This document shows positions 30,991 to 44,000 of a stretch of 49,602 bases of DNA, in pieces. The notes below the pieces were generated by a model. The model made no database searches. It was not told the origin of the DNA and worked only from the letters and a program-made list of their open reading frames with translations. The DNA is from Ichthyophonus hoferi (Eukaryota; Opisthokonta; Ichthyosporea; Ichthyophonida; Ichthyophonidae): positions 7,989-57,590 of the forward strand of contig NAOQ01000223.1 of the NCBI GenBank assembly GCA_002751075.1, read 5' to 3'. Numbering within the stretch: position 1 is the stretch's first letter; every line of letters begins with the position of its first letter. The translations under genes and the position numbers were made by a program.

Positions 30991-33513
30991 GTTGGTTGTG
31001 GGAAATGGAAAATGTTTTGGGTTTACTTGATGTTGTATTTCTGGATTTATCGCCTACTGTAGATACAATGCACTATTAGTCCTGGTAATGAATAATCCAT
31101 ATATCTGTCTACCCTTGTGCCAATTAACCTTTTATTGCGTCGTAATTTAGTAATTGAAGAGAGTTAAATAATTAATTTCCTTCTTGCAATGAATAAATTC
31201 CGAAATAATCCACGTTGTACTGTTTAGTCTTCTCCTATAGTCACTAATAATTATATGTAAACGTTATCTCGACAAACTGATACACTACATATAACTAATG
31301 ATAACTTGCTGCTTTAGTTGCCGGTTGCTAGAACCATCTGTTTGTTTCTATTGAATTTAAGTTTGGACTGATTCTTCTAATATCTTATTGATGTATTTTG
31401 ACAGATTCCGCCTCCAACTGTGATGTAGGACTACCTGAGAATTGTCAATTTAAGCCTGTGTTGTAATTATTTCACTTATTTTCAGGGTGGTAGCCAATTA
31501 ATGTAAACAGAGCACTAGAATAAAAACCATATAGCCTTTATTTAGTTAGCTACAAAATCAAGAATCCCCTATCTGTCACAAACAAAACCTTTGTATACTT
31601 TTGAAATATAACAATTTATAAATAGAAGAGTTCAAAACCAAGTATTAATTAATTAAATAACTATAGCTCTAATTAGTTTGCCTATGATAGATATGTAGTT
31701 ATATTTTACACTATATGGCAAGGTAGTTATGCACTGTCCTATGTAGCATTAACCTTGTCATAAACTGATGATCGAATATAGTAGATCTGTGGAATGTTAG
31801 GACGCTTGATTTGTCTCTGCTTGGGTTAGCCATGGAGTGTATTTTTATATAATAAGCTACTGTAAAGTAGTGGTGGGGGTAAAAATATTGCAATTATTAA
31901 GTTATATGTAGGTTGATATACGTACATATGTATATGTATATGTGTATATGTATATATGCGTGCAGGTAAATGTGACTGATAATGTTTAATTCATTAAGAA
32001 TATAATTAACCACTGTTAAACGTAAGAAATACTATGCTCATATAGAACACCATGTTTGATGGATATCAATTGAATGCCAGAGTTTATGAGAAGTTCACAT
32101 TTTGTTTATATGTATATGCAAGACATAATGTAGTTGCACCGTGCCCATTGACATATATGTATAGCATCTTCCTCTCATATGTGCTAGAAGAGATTCTGAA
32201 AATAATGTAATGCACGTATATACAATCACTTACACTCACAGTATAAATGAATATATAGATACCAAAGTTTTACAAAATACAGCACTGAGAACCTAGAAGG
32301 CTCTACAAATTTAGCTGTATAGAATTATAGAATTATACCATTTTCGCATTTCAGTAGTTTTTTTTCCATTTTTTCTCTTTTAAAAATTCGTGTGCATCTA
32401 GTATTATTTTATCTTGCTATTACAAATGTATTGTTTAGTGCACGACTCCATTGTTGGTTAGGATATTAGCTGTAGAATAGCATGTTTAAACTTGCAATCG
32501 TAGACAACTAGCCTTTATACTGTACTGACTTGACAATATATTTACAAATATAGAGAGTACTATATTATGCTACCCGGCTTGGTAGGGGATTTTTATTATG
32601 TAAAGTCAAGTATGTTATTAAAATGTGTTGCAAAGGATTTAATAGAAAACGTTATATTTATTGAATTTTTACTTTTCCTATATAGTTATGATTATTTAAT
32701 GCTATTAGTATTTACCATTACTATTGCATATGCAGTCCTATAAACCGCTTAGTACAATCTGTCTCTACTTACATATCAAAGCGTTCTCTACGAAAAGAAT
32801 AATTATATAAGTTGGATATTTCTTTATATAGCTATAATTACATAATATATTAGCAGTTACTATTACAACATGTACTTCAAAAAAATAATAAAAAACAAAG
32901 AATTTCAAAACCTGGTAACAATGCTAGTATAAATAATTTATCATGGATCATGGTCTCAAAAATTGGGAATTCCAATAAGTAAACAATCCTTGAATGCCGA
33001 AAGCCCTTCATCCTTCCACTGGCATCTGCACACTGCTCTGTTTTTAAATCTGCATTTGAACTAGCAACATTCTCAGTTTCAAAATGTGTTAAAAACGGAA
33101 TTCCAAGTTATTTTATGTTGGAGCCAAAGCGTCCACTGCGCTTTTACAGTTCATTCTTTTATTTGTTGTTGTTATAATCACTTATTACTAAAAAAGCAAA
33201 GGCGTTCTATACCGGTTTTATTTCTAATAATTTAGATTTTTCTTAATGTAGTCTGATAAAATGAACTAACACAATCTCAATCCAAAGCATATCTTATATT
33301 GGAGCTAAACGCCAATCCAAAACAATCGATCAAGTCTCTTCCTATATTGGAGATGCAATGATAATTATGACAAATCTTTCCTGCAAACAATAGGCATACC
33401 ATACCGATGGGGGACACTATACCAATCTGATCCCTGTGCATGCATGTATCTATCTGGCACCTGCAGTACATGCACAACATGTACACTGCCCAATAATATT
33501 CCAAGTGTAATAT

Positions 33514-34955
33514 CTAAAGTTCCTCCTTAAAATATTCAATAGTTTTCTTAATACCATCCTTCACATCCCACTTTGGTCTCCATCCGAGCTCTCTTGAGGC
33601 TACAGTAATATCAGGCCGACGTTTCTGAGGGTCGTCTTGAACTGCAGCCTTATGTACTATAACACTGTCCGGATTCACCATTTCCTTGATAATAGAAGCA
33701 AACTCATTAATTGTATATTCATCCGGATTTCCTATATTGACTGGCTGATCATAATTACCATTCATTAGTGCAATTAACCCATCGACCAGATCCTCAACGT
33801 ATTGGAAAGATCTAGTCTGTTCACCACTACCGTATATCGTAATGTTATTGCCTGTAAGTGCCTGACTGATAAAATTACTAACTACCCGGCCATCATTAGG
33901 GTGCATACGAGGCCCAAAGGTGTTAAAGATCCTTGCCACTCTTACCTCTACCCCGCCCTGTTGTTTGTAGGCATAGCACATAGTCTCCGATACACGCTTT
34001 CCCTCATCATAACATGCCCTGGGTCCTATGGGGTTAACATTTCCCCAGTAAGATTCAGACTGAGGGTGTGCGACCGGATCACCGTAAACTTCAGAGGTAG
34101 AAGCCATTAACAAGCGGGCTCTAATACGCCTAGCTAGACCCAGCATATTAAGAGTGCCCATCGTACTAGTCTTGATGGTCTTGATAGGATTGTATTGGTA
34201 GTGGACAGGGGAGGCAGGGCAGGCCAGATGATAGATCTGATGCACTTCCAGAAAGATAGGTTCAACCACATCATGATTTATGAGCTCAAAATTAGGATGA
34301 CCAATCCAATGCTCCACATTTGATTTACGGCCAGTAAAATAATTGTCAAGCACTGTAACCTCGTGTCCGGCAGCCATCAATTTATCAACAAGATGAGAAC
34401 CAACAAAACCAGCACCTCCAGTAACAAGAATGCGCTTTCGATGTAATTTGCCGAGTTCTTCAATGGGAGGAAACGATTTTTCAAACATTCCCTTTTGCCT
34501 AATTGCCTGATCAACAAGTACACGATTTACTTCTGTAATTACACTACGTTTGATTTCCTCTTCAGAGTAGGGAAGGACTTGTGTAGTGGGCCTAGTGAAC
34601 ACGGTGTAGTCAACTGAGTAATAAGATGAAAGTCACAAAGATTAAAAAAGATGGAAGGAGGCCTGTTCATTTTGGAATTGAAGCAAAGATATGCACAGCG
34701 CTGTATGTGTGTAGAGATATAGCAGCCTTATTCCAAATATATTATGCGACGTTTCATAAGTGTATACACGCTCGTGCACTTATAGAAAGAGGCAGACAAA
34801 GATAGTAACCTGTAACCAAAATACTCCAACAAAGGCTAGCACTCACCAAAGAAAAAGAATATGATGACAAGTACAAAAGCAGTTGTCATACTGCTAAGCA
34901 TCATAGCTTTATACATGTTCCTGCCGGCAGGGTCCCTACCCCTAGCTACAAACAT
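33514..34955 (-). CDS. UXS1: UDP-glucuronate decarboxylase (UDP-xylose synthase)
   Basis: Converts UDP-glucuronate to UDP-xylose in the Golgi lumen, supplying xylose for proteoglycan linkers. Two exons, 34847-34955 and 33514-34613, give 402 residues; phase closes (G|TT, Val37). The first exon supplies a short cytosolic N-terminus and a membrane anchor (about 21-39: [17 protein letters not shown]), as in type II human UXS1. The catalytic part has the NAD-binding [10 protein letters not shown], the STSEVYGDP serine/threonine, and the YDEGK Tyr-Lys pair, plus [12 protein letters not shown] and [13 protein letters not shown], all family signatures. Length is close to human (420). A GTG near 34600 that opens the second exon's frame is not the start. 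Divergent with the gene at 36220. Confidence 0.97.
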
Positions 34956-36023
34956 AATATCGCCTTGAACCTATACCTACTCTTAGTAACACTAAATTTC
35001 TTCAGTACTACACATTGTTATGTACCATTCATTATAGATCATTATTATTTAAACTAATTTAACTTACAACGCTTAATTACCCCACCGCATGCAAAGTTAT
35101 TAACCAATCTGAGGTAGTCTAAGAAAAAATAAAGAAAGTGTGCATAACTTACTTTTAATAATATGATATTAACATAGTTCAGCCTTTTTATTGGCTACTT
35201 TTATTATAAATTTAAAAAGTATGAGATGATTGACTGTAAATAATATTCAAGAATTTAGATATGAAATTTAATAGAACAGAATTTACTTATCTCCATGTAA
35301 TTACCAATTGGTTCCTTCCGGGATAAGCCCAACGTATTTAATATATTGAATATGGCTTTATTGTTTTATTTATTTGTTTACTAATAGGTCACTCCTGCAA
35401 TTGTAGGCAACCAAATTTTAAAGATATACTAGTTAGTAATATTTTAAACATTTGAATTGAATGGCAGAAGACATCACAACATTCTATAGATTGTAAAATT
35501 ATCTTCTAAAAAATATTCAATTAAAAAATTCCAAACTCTCATTCGAAAAAATCACATTAGTATTATATTATTTAGTTTTAGAAACTTTTGTTTTTTTATA
35601 AAAAATAGAGTTACTTAGATTAAAATATATTAATTATTTTTATAAGCTGGCTAATTAACAAACTAAACGAAAAACGTGGATTGGGTAATTGAAAAGCTAT
35701 TTTGTATTTCTATTGGTTATTAAAGTTTGCTCTTGTGGCGAAGCACATGAATACTCACCGTTAAAATGAACCACCCTTACAGGCATGCAAGCCATGTAGT
35801 TACGTATGTTTTTAATGAAAATTAAAGATATTATATAGTATTTCCTTGTTTCAGACGAAAATTACGAGAATTTAACTTTGCACGTTAGTGTTTTTGTAGC
35901 ATTTTAAAGGCGACTATAAAAATAGGTGTTTGTTTATCTTTTGATAGCAAGCGGCATTCGACGAACGGTTAGGGGCCTAGCTCATAACAAGAATTACCAA
36001 ACAAAAAACAACACCATTTTGCC
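34956..36023. other. Divergent promoter region between UXS1 and the orphan gene
   Basis: AT-rich, no gene. Includes a TATA-like box (35915) and an ATTGG at 35712. Confidence 0.5.
35915..35922 (+). promoter_or_regulatory. TATA-like box of the orphan gene at 36220
   Basis: TATAAAAA, predicting a start near 35945, about 80 bases before the upstream ORF and 275 before the main ATG. Confidence 0.45.
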
Positions 36024-36134
36024 ATGGATTTTGCTGTCAAATACACTTCTTTCATTGTGGTTGTAATTTTCTACCTTGGCTACTGCACTTTATATGAAAG
36101 TGACTTGACTTTGAACTACTTTTTAACCTCCTGA
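36024..36134 (+). CDS. 36-codon upstream ORF with a hydrophobic core
   Basis: ATG in a full Kozak context (GCCATGG). It encodes a short protein, a lysine-containing N-terminus then SFIVVVIFYLGYCTLY, one predicted membrane helix, and a short acidic tail. It ends 85 bases before the ATG of the 266-residue frame and would lie in the same mRNA if the TATA box at 35915 is used. It could be a regulatory upstream ORF or a micropeptide. Confidence 0.4.
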   Translation: MDFAVKYTSFIVVVIFYLGYCTLYESDLTLNYFLTS

Positions 36135-36219
36135 CGTGGATATTTACTCTCTTTACCAATTGTTTGCTATATTTGCTATATAATTATATACATATTTTCA
36201 TATAATATAATACTTTACA

Positions 36220-37020
36220 ATGAGCCATTCATTTACTGTTGGAGAGGATGAGGAAATGGAGCCGGTCTGGCCTAATTATTTTACAGAAACATTACGTCTT
36301 GACGATTGTTCCCAGGTTAATGTAATGACAAATGAAGGCATATGCAGTGTATTCATACCTGATCATGTCGACTACATCTCGCGTCCTTCGAAGTGTGTTC
36401 GGTTTAGTCTTAATGTTGGTGTTAGGACCGTTCCTCCTAACTGCTCGTCTCGTGTAGGTACCTGGGTGCAGGATGCAGCCAGAGAGGAACGGGAAGCTCG
36501 CGAAGCTGCCCGATTATTAGAACTAGATTTGATGGAGCTGGACAACTGTGCTTCAATCAGTCAGGAAAAAATATCTAAAACTGCGAAGAATCAGAAAGCA
36601 AGGCAGGCTAGGTCTATACCGTTTGGCGATATTCTCTCTCTGTGGGATGAACCACCTAAACCCATAACTACTAAGAAGCGCATATCACGATTAGAAGCAC
36701 GCTACATGGGAGATCGTACCGCAAAATCTAAGAAAAACCGTACAAAGTTGTCAGAAAGCCCTCCTCTTTCTGAATTCGGTCACCCATTTATTCCCTGTGT
36801 AAAAGCTATCCCTCCTACCCTTCCTACGAGTACTTCTGACTCTTGTTTATATCGGCACTCTACCCAAGGCTCTGCTGTGATGAGACGTTGTTCTCCTCAA
36901 ATTCCTTGTGCTGAGTGTGACCCTAACACTACATGGATGGATTATATCTTTGCAGTGTCAGAGACAGAATGTCATAGGAAAATGAGTCGACCTCCAATAT
37001 GTTCTTCTGTTTGTTTATAG
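36220..37020 (+). CDS. Orphan 266-residue protein, unknown
   Basis: An intact intronless ATG-to-TAG frame (MSHSFTVGEDEE...), about 300 bases after a TATA-like box. Features: acidic N-terminus; a charged helical, coiled-coil-like run around 88-108 (DAAREEREAREAARLLELDL); a basic, nuclear-localisation-like region (about 150-176, with TKKR and KSKKNR); and a Cys-rich C-terminal part (CSPQIPCAECDP, then CHRK and CSSVC). Codon use is balanced, with no low-complexity explanation. No homologue is recognised. The Cys/His pattern could bind metal but does not fit a standard finger. The upstream ORF may control its translation. Confidence 0.6.
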   Translation: MSHSFTVGEDEEMEPVWPNYFTETLRLDDCSQVNVMTNEGICSVFIPDHVDYISRPSKCVRFSLNVGVRTVPPNCSSRVGTWVQDAAREEREAREAARLLELDLMELDNCASISQEKISKTAKNQKARQARSIPFGDILSLWDEPPKPITTKKRISRLEARYMGDRTAKSKKNRTKLSESPPLSEFGHPFIPCVKAIPPTLPTSTSDSCLYRHSTQGSAVMRRCSPQIPCAECDPNTTWMDYIFAVSETECHRKMSRPPICSSVCL

Positions 37021-38629
37021 ATAATATTATAGATATTGTTATAGATTATATGAAAGTATAGATAATGGTATGTTTATAGTTGCTAGTGGTTGCTGGTGGC
37101 GTAGCATGCCTCCTCACTCAAGAGATGTTGATATTATAAGAGTATAGTTGTTAATACCCTTTCTATAGATTATTATAACTACAATTCTTATAGAAACAGA
37201 CATTCATAAAACATTCTTCGACAGTCTTATATCCAGCTCTTTATCAATTCTGAATGTACCATTTCCTATTACTGTCATATATATCTATGTTTTGTTTATT
37301 ATTTCACTATATATATTTGTCACTATCCCTACTTTATACTATATACATGAAGTTCCTCGTATTTGGCCGATTTAAGATGGAGTGGTACTACTAGAAAAGC
37401 ATCTTATATGTTTATTTCGAGTGGATTTCGGGTTATTATTTTTAATTACAATAACAAGAAAGACTGAATGCAATTTTCTAGGGTACTGGTATGGTTGGCG
37501 TAGATATAGTTACACGTTCAACACTGATTCTACAAATATAATAAAAAAGAATAGGCAATCTATTCGTGTTGCTGTTACATCCCTTTTTTTTCTTTTTTTT
37601 CTTTTTGTTGTTGTTATTATTGTTATTATTTTTGTGATTTTATTACTACCATTACTATTACTATTATGATTTCCCCCCCCCCCTTTATTTTGCCTGTATA
37701 CCATTATATATATATATATAATGTTTATTATCGGTTGAAGTTACAGAAAGATTATAATTTTTGTAAAAACCTGCAAGTATTAATAATTTGATTATACGTT
37801 ATAAACACTAACACATACATAGTACGAATATATATGAAGTCCGGTGTGCCTCACCTGCCTTAAGTCCTATTTGTCATTCTACTTTATGTTTTTATTCTTC
37901 GTAATAATAATGATAAATGTTTCTAGCACTTTAAGTACTATATGATGTACTTAATATTACACCAGTACTACTATATATATGTATCTATATCTATATCTTA
38001 AAATCAAAATATTAGAGCACATGGGGATATTATTGGTAAGATATTTGTGGACTATTGAGTTTTCAGTATCACTAAGCTACTTCAACGTATCCGAGATCCT
38101 ATTGGTATTCTCACCCAAGTACAAATTTATTCAGATCAATCGCTAAGGATAGAATAACAATATAATTAAAAAAATAGTAGTTTTAATTACATTTGCCGTA
38201 TAATAGAATATGCCTAACAGGTACGTATTTTACCACTATAGCATGTATATTTAAATTTATTTACATTATATATATTAACAACATAAGTCTATTGTATGCT
38301 TAAGTAGTCAATTAATTAGTATATATTAGATTAGACTTATGGCCTATGTGTGCATGCTTTTCTCTATGCTTTAAGATACTGATGACAAATATTGCTCTTA
38401 ATGGGATCTATCCTTTAAATATAGCTACAAATATATACAACATAGACCAAGTAACTATAGTTATAATTAATGCTGGGTTTTAAGGTATTTAGAAAAAATC
38501 TTAGATTTCGAATATGGAAAAGGTTTCTGTTTGAGATAGATTGGGGACTGGATTCTGCAGTGTTACTGAATAAAAGCTATACAGTTTGTTCAAAGTTGCT
38601 ATGTCTTTGTAAAATGCGCGTGAAGTTTT

Positions 38630-38668
38630 ACACCTCTGCCCCCCAGAGGTGTCGCAAATGTCTGCGAC
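38630..38668. repeat. Two overlapping inverted repeats (mutually exclusive hairpins)
   Basis: ACACCTCTG (38630-38638) pairs with CAGAGGTGT (38644-38652) around a CCCCC loop. GTCGCA (38651-38656) pairs with TGCGAC (38663-38668) around a six-base loop. They share G38651 and T38652, so only one can form fully at a time. Confidence 0.7.
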
Positions 38669-39404
38669 AAGGGCCTTTATTATGAACTTTTGTTTTCTTT
38701 TATGCTTGTTTCTCATCATATATTGTTGACTCTAGTTTTGCTAGCTTGTTGGCATAACTTACAGATGTTCTATTAACAAATCAATCTATCAGGTTGGAAG
38801 ATATTACGCAATTAATTTATTTCGAGCCACTTAATTTTAACTATTTACGATTTAAAGCTACAATCGCGATTAACAATCTTGTAACACAGTTTTTATCTCA
38901 AATTCTCTGCTTGTAATAGTTGGCTACCACCCCGAATATGAATGTGTTAATTGTAATATAAACTGAAATCGACCCTAAACATGTAAAGATTGTCTAAATT
39001 TAAGTTTAATATTTACATCTTCTGAATGCAAAATGGTAAGATACATTCTAAAAGTAGAATGAATAAGCCAATAAACCCACAAGAGCAAGCATTATAATTA
39101 TACAGTAGTTGCATTAAAAAAGAAAAAATTAAACGAAAGAACTGATTTGATTAAATTATTTTAAAATCACTTTATTCTCCAATAGCAAGTCACCATGTAT
39201 ATATGTACGGCATTTTCCCAATCACCTATGGCCTACCACGTGTAAACCAAACAAATTATCTATTAGTATTATTCATACTTAACTTCTATTTTTTCATATA
39301 TAAAATAAACAGACCAATGCAGAGCCAACCACCACTATTCATTGTGTTACAAGACTGTTAACTCCAAATGAACACAGTTCAAGTTAATTTGTCGATAGTT
39401 TGGA

Positions 39405-40165
39405 TACATTTACAATAGAGCTAATGAGCCATTCAAATAAGGACATACTAGTATAACCTTATAAAAATAGGATCAGACATTCCTAGTGGGTCTCTGATCT
39501 TTCATGAGTTGTATTAACCAATAAAAATGTTTATGATTGGCTCCATTTAAGTTATTGAACCTACATTAGTGTCAACCAAAAGCTACCACTGGTAGTAAAA
39601 CAAAGTATAAAAGAAAAGAAAAGAAATAAAAAATAAAAGACCCACTTACACATATGCAGTAACGGTGGCAATTTTTTTTTGAAAGTACTCACAACACACA
39701 AAACTTTGTATTTAATTATATGTATGCAATAATTTAAAAACTATTGTAATATCTAGTTCACTGTTGCACTGGCATAAAATAATTTGTGGTCAGATCTTTT
39801 GCTTCTTCAGAAGTCAGAGAACTGTTTACTAATATTAAATAATGATGATCATTATTATTTACATCGTAATATAGCACTCCTTACAGATCGGTCTCATTGT
39901 ACAATTTCCACATTAGCACCTAAGCAAATCGAAGCATTGATTCCCTCTAATAAAAATAGAGTAATAATCATTACAGCCAGTTACCTAGAGAGTCGGTATA
40001 TAGGCCTTCTATAGAGCCTCTACCACAATGTCTGAGCCCTAAAGACAGATCAGATCAAGTGACTAATACTAACATTGGCCCAGCAAAATTAACTACTATA
40101 GAATATTCAATTGGAGATCCTCAAAACTGTGGGCAAGTTGCTAGAACTACCACAAATTCTTATAT
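39405..40165 (+). repeat. Diverged ~750-bp duplicated block, left copy
   Basis: Aligns in the same order and orientation with 46836-47610. Anchors: CTAATGAGCCATT (39421), GTGGGTCTCTG, CCAATA (39519), TATAAAAG (39606), GTAATATCTAGTTC, ATCGAAGCAT...ATTCCCTC, TTCTATAGA.CCTCTAC. Parts read as related peptides in both copies (ISTLAPKQIEALIPS here). Both copies have broken frames. It may be a decayed duplicated gene with its promoter or a repeat element; family unknown. Confidence 0.75.
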
Positions 40166-41034
40166 ATTGTAATAGTATAGCCATCCCATATACATGCATT
40201 ATACTATCATCTCTCCCTCGGAATTAACCTTCAGACTTAACTAGCAAATCAGTTAGTAGGTGTACTATGCTATATACCTCTTCACTAATTAGCAAGGGAC
40301 TTAATAATAATAGTCGATATATTATATGACCAACAAGGAATAATTAAAACCACAATGTTCACAGCATAATAAAACATCCTATAGCATAAACATATATGTA
40401 TGCAATAGTAAATTGGTATATCTTCCCTGCTTATTCTAGGGTGCCAAAACCAAACAATTGCCATCTCGGCTTGCATACCTAATAATGAGAATGCAATATA
40501 ATCCAATACACAATAATAAAACTTATTATAAGAAAAGGGAAGGAGATAAATATAGCAATTTGATACTTTACATTTTATGCTATGTCAAGATGAATATTTC
40601 ATGCTATGCTATAATATTTCTAACCCCAGCCTGTCTACATTACCATATATAGCCTAACTTCATTACAAGTTACTATTCTAATACTAGCGAAACTAACTAT
40701 AATGGCTATTGCTCCAACCATTCTGTTTCCATATTAACCCCCTTGATTGGTTACTTTGGTGGCTATAATCACATTTGCTGTCTTTCTGCGACTATTATAT
40801 GCAATCAGTTAGAGATTAAATGTCAATCTTATAGATTAAATATTAATCATAGAGAGTAAACAATAATAGTAATCATAATAACACACACACATATATATAT
40901 ATATAGTGTAAAAGCAACAAACAGCATACCAGTAACATAGACCTAACAACACAAACAGAAGAGGGAAGAGGAGGGAGAAGGTAGCCAATGTTTACACTCA
41001 CTAATATATATTTATGGTGTAGTATCTACTGGTA

Positions 41035-44000
41035 TTATGCTGCCTTCCACCTCTTTCTAAGTCGTCGTGTTGCCCATGTTCCAGTCCTCAAAGTAATATA
41101 TGAGACCACTCCAAAGCCAAACCCACTAATATGACCAGCATGATCTACCTACCAATGATTATAGAGATTGTTAGTGGGAAGGAGGTGGGGGGAGGTAGAA
41201 ATAGTGGTGGTGAGTTGCTATTGGTGGGTAATGACGCCATTTTTATGTTTATGTAGTGATTTTTTATGTATTATAGGTCGATCTAAATGTAGGTGGGTAT
41301 AAGATAATAAAACAGCCAATACACAAACAAACATAAAAACAAACAATCAATACACAAGCCAACATGAAACTAACCACCAATACACAAACCAACGCAAAAA
41401 TCATCAACCAACCCACCTGCCAGCTTAATCCCCCTGCCAAATAATTAAGTTCCGTAGTCAATTCCTTTGATAGAACATAAACATTAAATAAGGTAATTGC
41501 AGTATGGACAGAGGGAGGTATATTGGTCCCTCCTATCTGGATCTGATCAGGTCTACGATAGAGATGCCTTGCCAATGTCTCCAACGAAATACAGAGATTA
41601 GCCCCTATATAGGGATAAAGATTCATATTATAACCAATGGCACGAGTCTTAAAATAGTGGGGAATTATAGGAATAATCTATGAATATACATACATACATC
41701 AAATATAACAGAATGGTTACATTGGGTAAATCCTAAAAATAGATTAACTGTTTATTCTCCAGTGCTGTGACATTTAAACTGTTTTCTTATCTGATGCACG
41801 TTCGTGTCTACCTAAATTAAAAAAGAATTTGAATAGGAAAAATATAAAAATAATATACAGAAATATGAGAAAGAAGATAAAGAAAAGGAATAAGTGAAGA
41901 TTGAGAGAAAGGAGGTATGATGCGATTTGGAGCAAAAACTAGCATGCGGTAATGTATTATTTTATGAAAACCATAGGAACTTAATATACTATATTATACT
42001 ATAAGAAAATGGTAGAGAGATAAGCAAATAAAAATCTACCTTTTGATATATCTATATATATACCTTGGTTCTGTTTATTACTGCTAATATAGATGCACAA
42101 TAAGGCATCAAGGTAGGTGCTGTATAATCAATCTTGTGTAAAGGTCTATCAAGCATACAAATAATACTATACATATATGTATATGAATAAAATGCTAAAA
42201 ATATATAGCATTACACCTACCTAGAAACCAACACCGTATAAACATATATAAATATATATGTACGTGTTATAAAGACCCTAGTACATATTGAAGTCAACTA
42301 AACTACAGATATACAGACACATGCATAAGCCCTCCCTATATCCTCCCTGTATATAATAACCAATTGTTAACACATACCAGTTAGGGCAAATACACCTGCG
42401 GAAGCACCAACATAACAGAAATGAGGATTAATGCGAGGCGCTATGTGGTGGGCCATCTTTTTAACTCCATTGTTCCACCAATCAGTGAAAGGGCCCAAGT
42501 CATCTGGGACAGAGCATACTTCCTCTAATACTATTTTCATTTGATGGCTTTTCGTCCACTTATCTGGTGAGATTAAAATATATATAATTAGTTAGAATAA
42601 TTGATTGGCTGGGTGAAGAGGATAAATTTTAATTTTAATTAATTAAACCACTGAAGGAGGTTAATTGGTTTTCATTGTTAGGCATAAATATGAATATAAT
42701 ACCACAGATTTTTAATGGCGGCTACACCAATCATACTTACCATCCGGTCAGATCAAATTCAATTCACTTTTATTGGCCATTAATAAAACCAATCATTGAA
42801 GATTATCCCACTAACCTTAGAAATTATATATAACATTTTATGATATCTAAAGGCTCAATGGCATGCAAGAGGATCTTTTATGGGGATATGCTTGGCTATT
42901 TTCTTACTCGTTTAATGAATTTTTTGTGGTTTTATATTTAATATATTCTCTGGAACCATCTCATTGGATTGCATATAGATCTATCTAATCTATTTATATT
43001 CCTGCTTTCCCTCTAGAGTTTAACTACAGATGGTCAAAAAGCAATGCACACGTTTGATTGGGCATTGCTTAAGTAAAGCTATTGGAGTAAGTAAAATTTT
43101 GGTGTTTCAACCTACCTTTCTGATATGGACCTACTGACTATGTCTTGTAATACTATATCATGGTATGTCATTCCACCTTTTAACACTAGGTATATTAATG
43201 GTCCATAAAGGGATCGTAAATCAAAATTGAAACAATTAAAGATCTACGCAGACTTGTTCTATTGAGTTATAATGTTTTTTATTTATAATCTCGTATTAAT
43301 TAGATGTATAGAGAAATATTCTAATGAAATGATAGTCTAGTAAGAAGTAATATATCTATTTCCGCATCTATATTATAACTAATTGTTTAATCATTTGGTG
43401 TCTTTCTTATTCTTACTCTATATCGTATCTATAATCTTTCAATTATATTTCTTAGCTCATGTGAGCATGTCCTTATAAGGAAGAAAGAAAGTAACAATTC
43501 GATAGTATATACATCTATGGATGGGAATATTGTGTTTATTTGCACTGACTCTTCTACTAAACGTTGGGATATTTTAAGATAATTGAAGTCTTGCATACAG
43601 TAGGAATAGGACAATTCATGACAACAAACTCTGAAAAATGAAAATGCCAATTACCAATATCAATGAAAAATGTATGAATAAATGAGCCATAGAGAGGCAT
43701 GGCTGTAACCGACAGACAAAGCTATATTAAAATTATAAATGTATTTTAAATATAAAATACAGGTATTGTAAATTAATATAAATAAAATATTATGCCATTA
43801 TATTATATACACATATTTATACACATGTCGTAATATAAAACAAGGTGCTTTATTACGTTTAAATACAAGGGTAAAGATGACTAACCAAACAATTAACTAT
43901 TAAAATAAGAATGAAAGCAATAGCTAGGAAGGGAAGATAGAATAGAATAGAGATAGCTGGGTGTTTACCAAGTGCCCCTGCAATGCCTCCGCCAAAATAG

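Larger units (their letters stand above)
30108..33513. other. Intergenic, mostly empty
   Basis: AT-rich. It holds a poly(A) signal at 30207 and a protein-like minus-strand stretch at 30691-30990 listed separately. UXS1 3' UTR probably covers about 33215-33513. Nothing else is seen. Confidence 0.5.
37021..41034. other. Intergenic, no gene seen except a repeat block
   Basis: Poly(C) at 37673-37683, (TA)n at 37704-37721, two overlapping hairpins at 38630-38668, and the repeated block at 39405-40165. Reading frames here are short and of repeat or low-complexity origin. Confidence 0.5.

Noticed and set aside
38470-38685. 71-codon frame over the hairpins
   Set aside because: No promoter or start context worth noting, peptide has no domain, and the hairpins explain the GC-rich part.
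31480-38960. GGTGGTAGCCAA near 31485 and its reverse complement near 38920
   Set aside because: Similarity extends only weakly (about 40 bp at perhaps two-thirds identity), too little to call a repeat.
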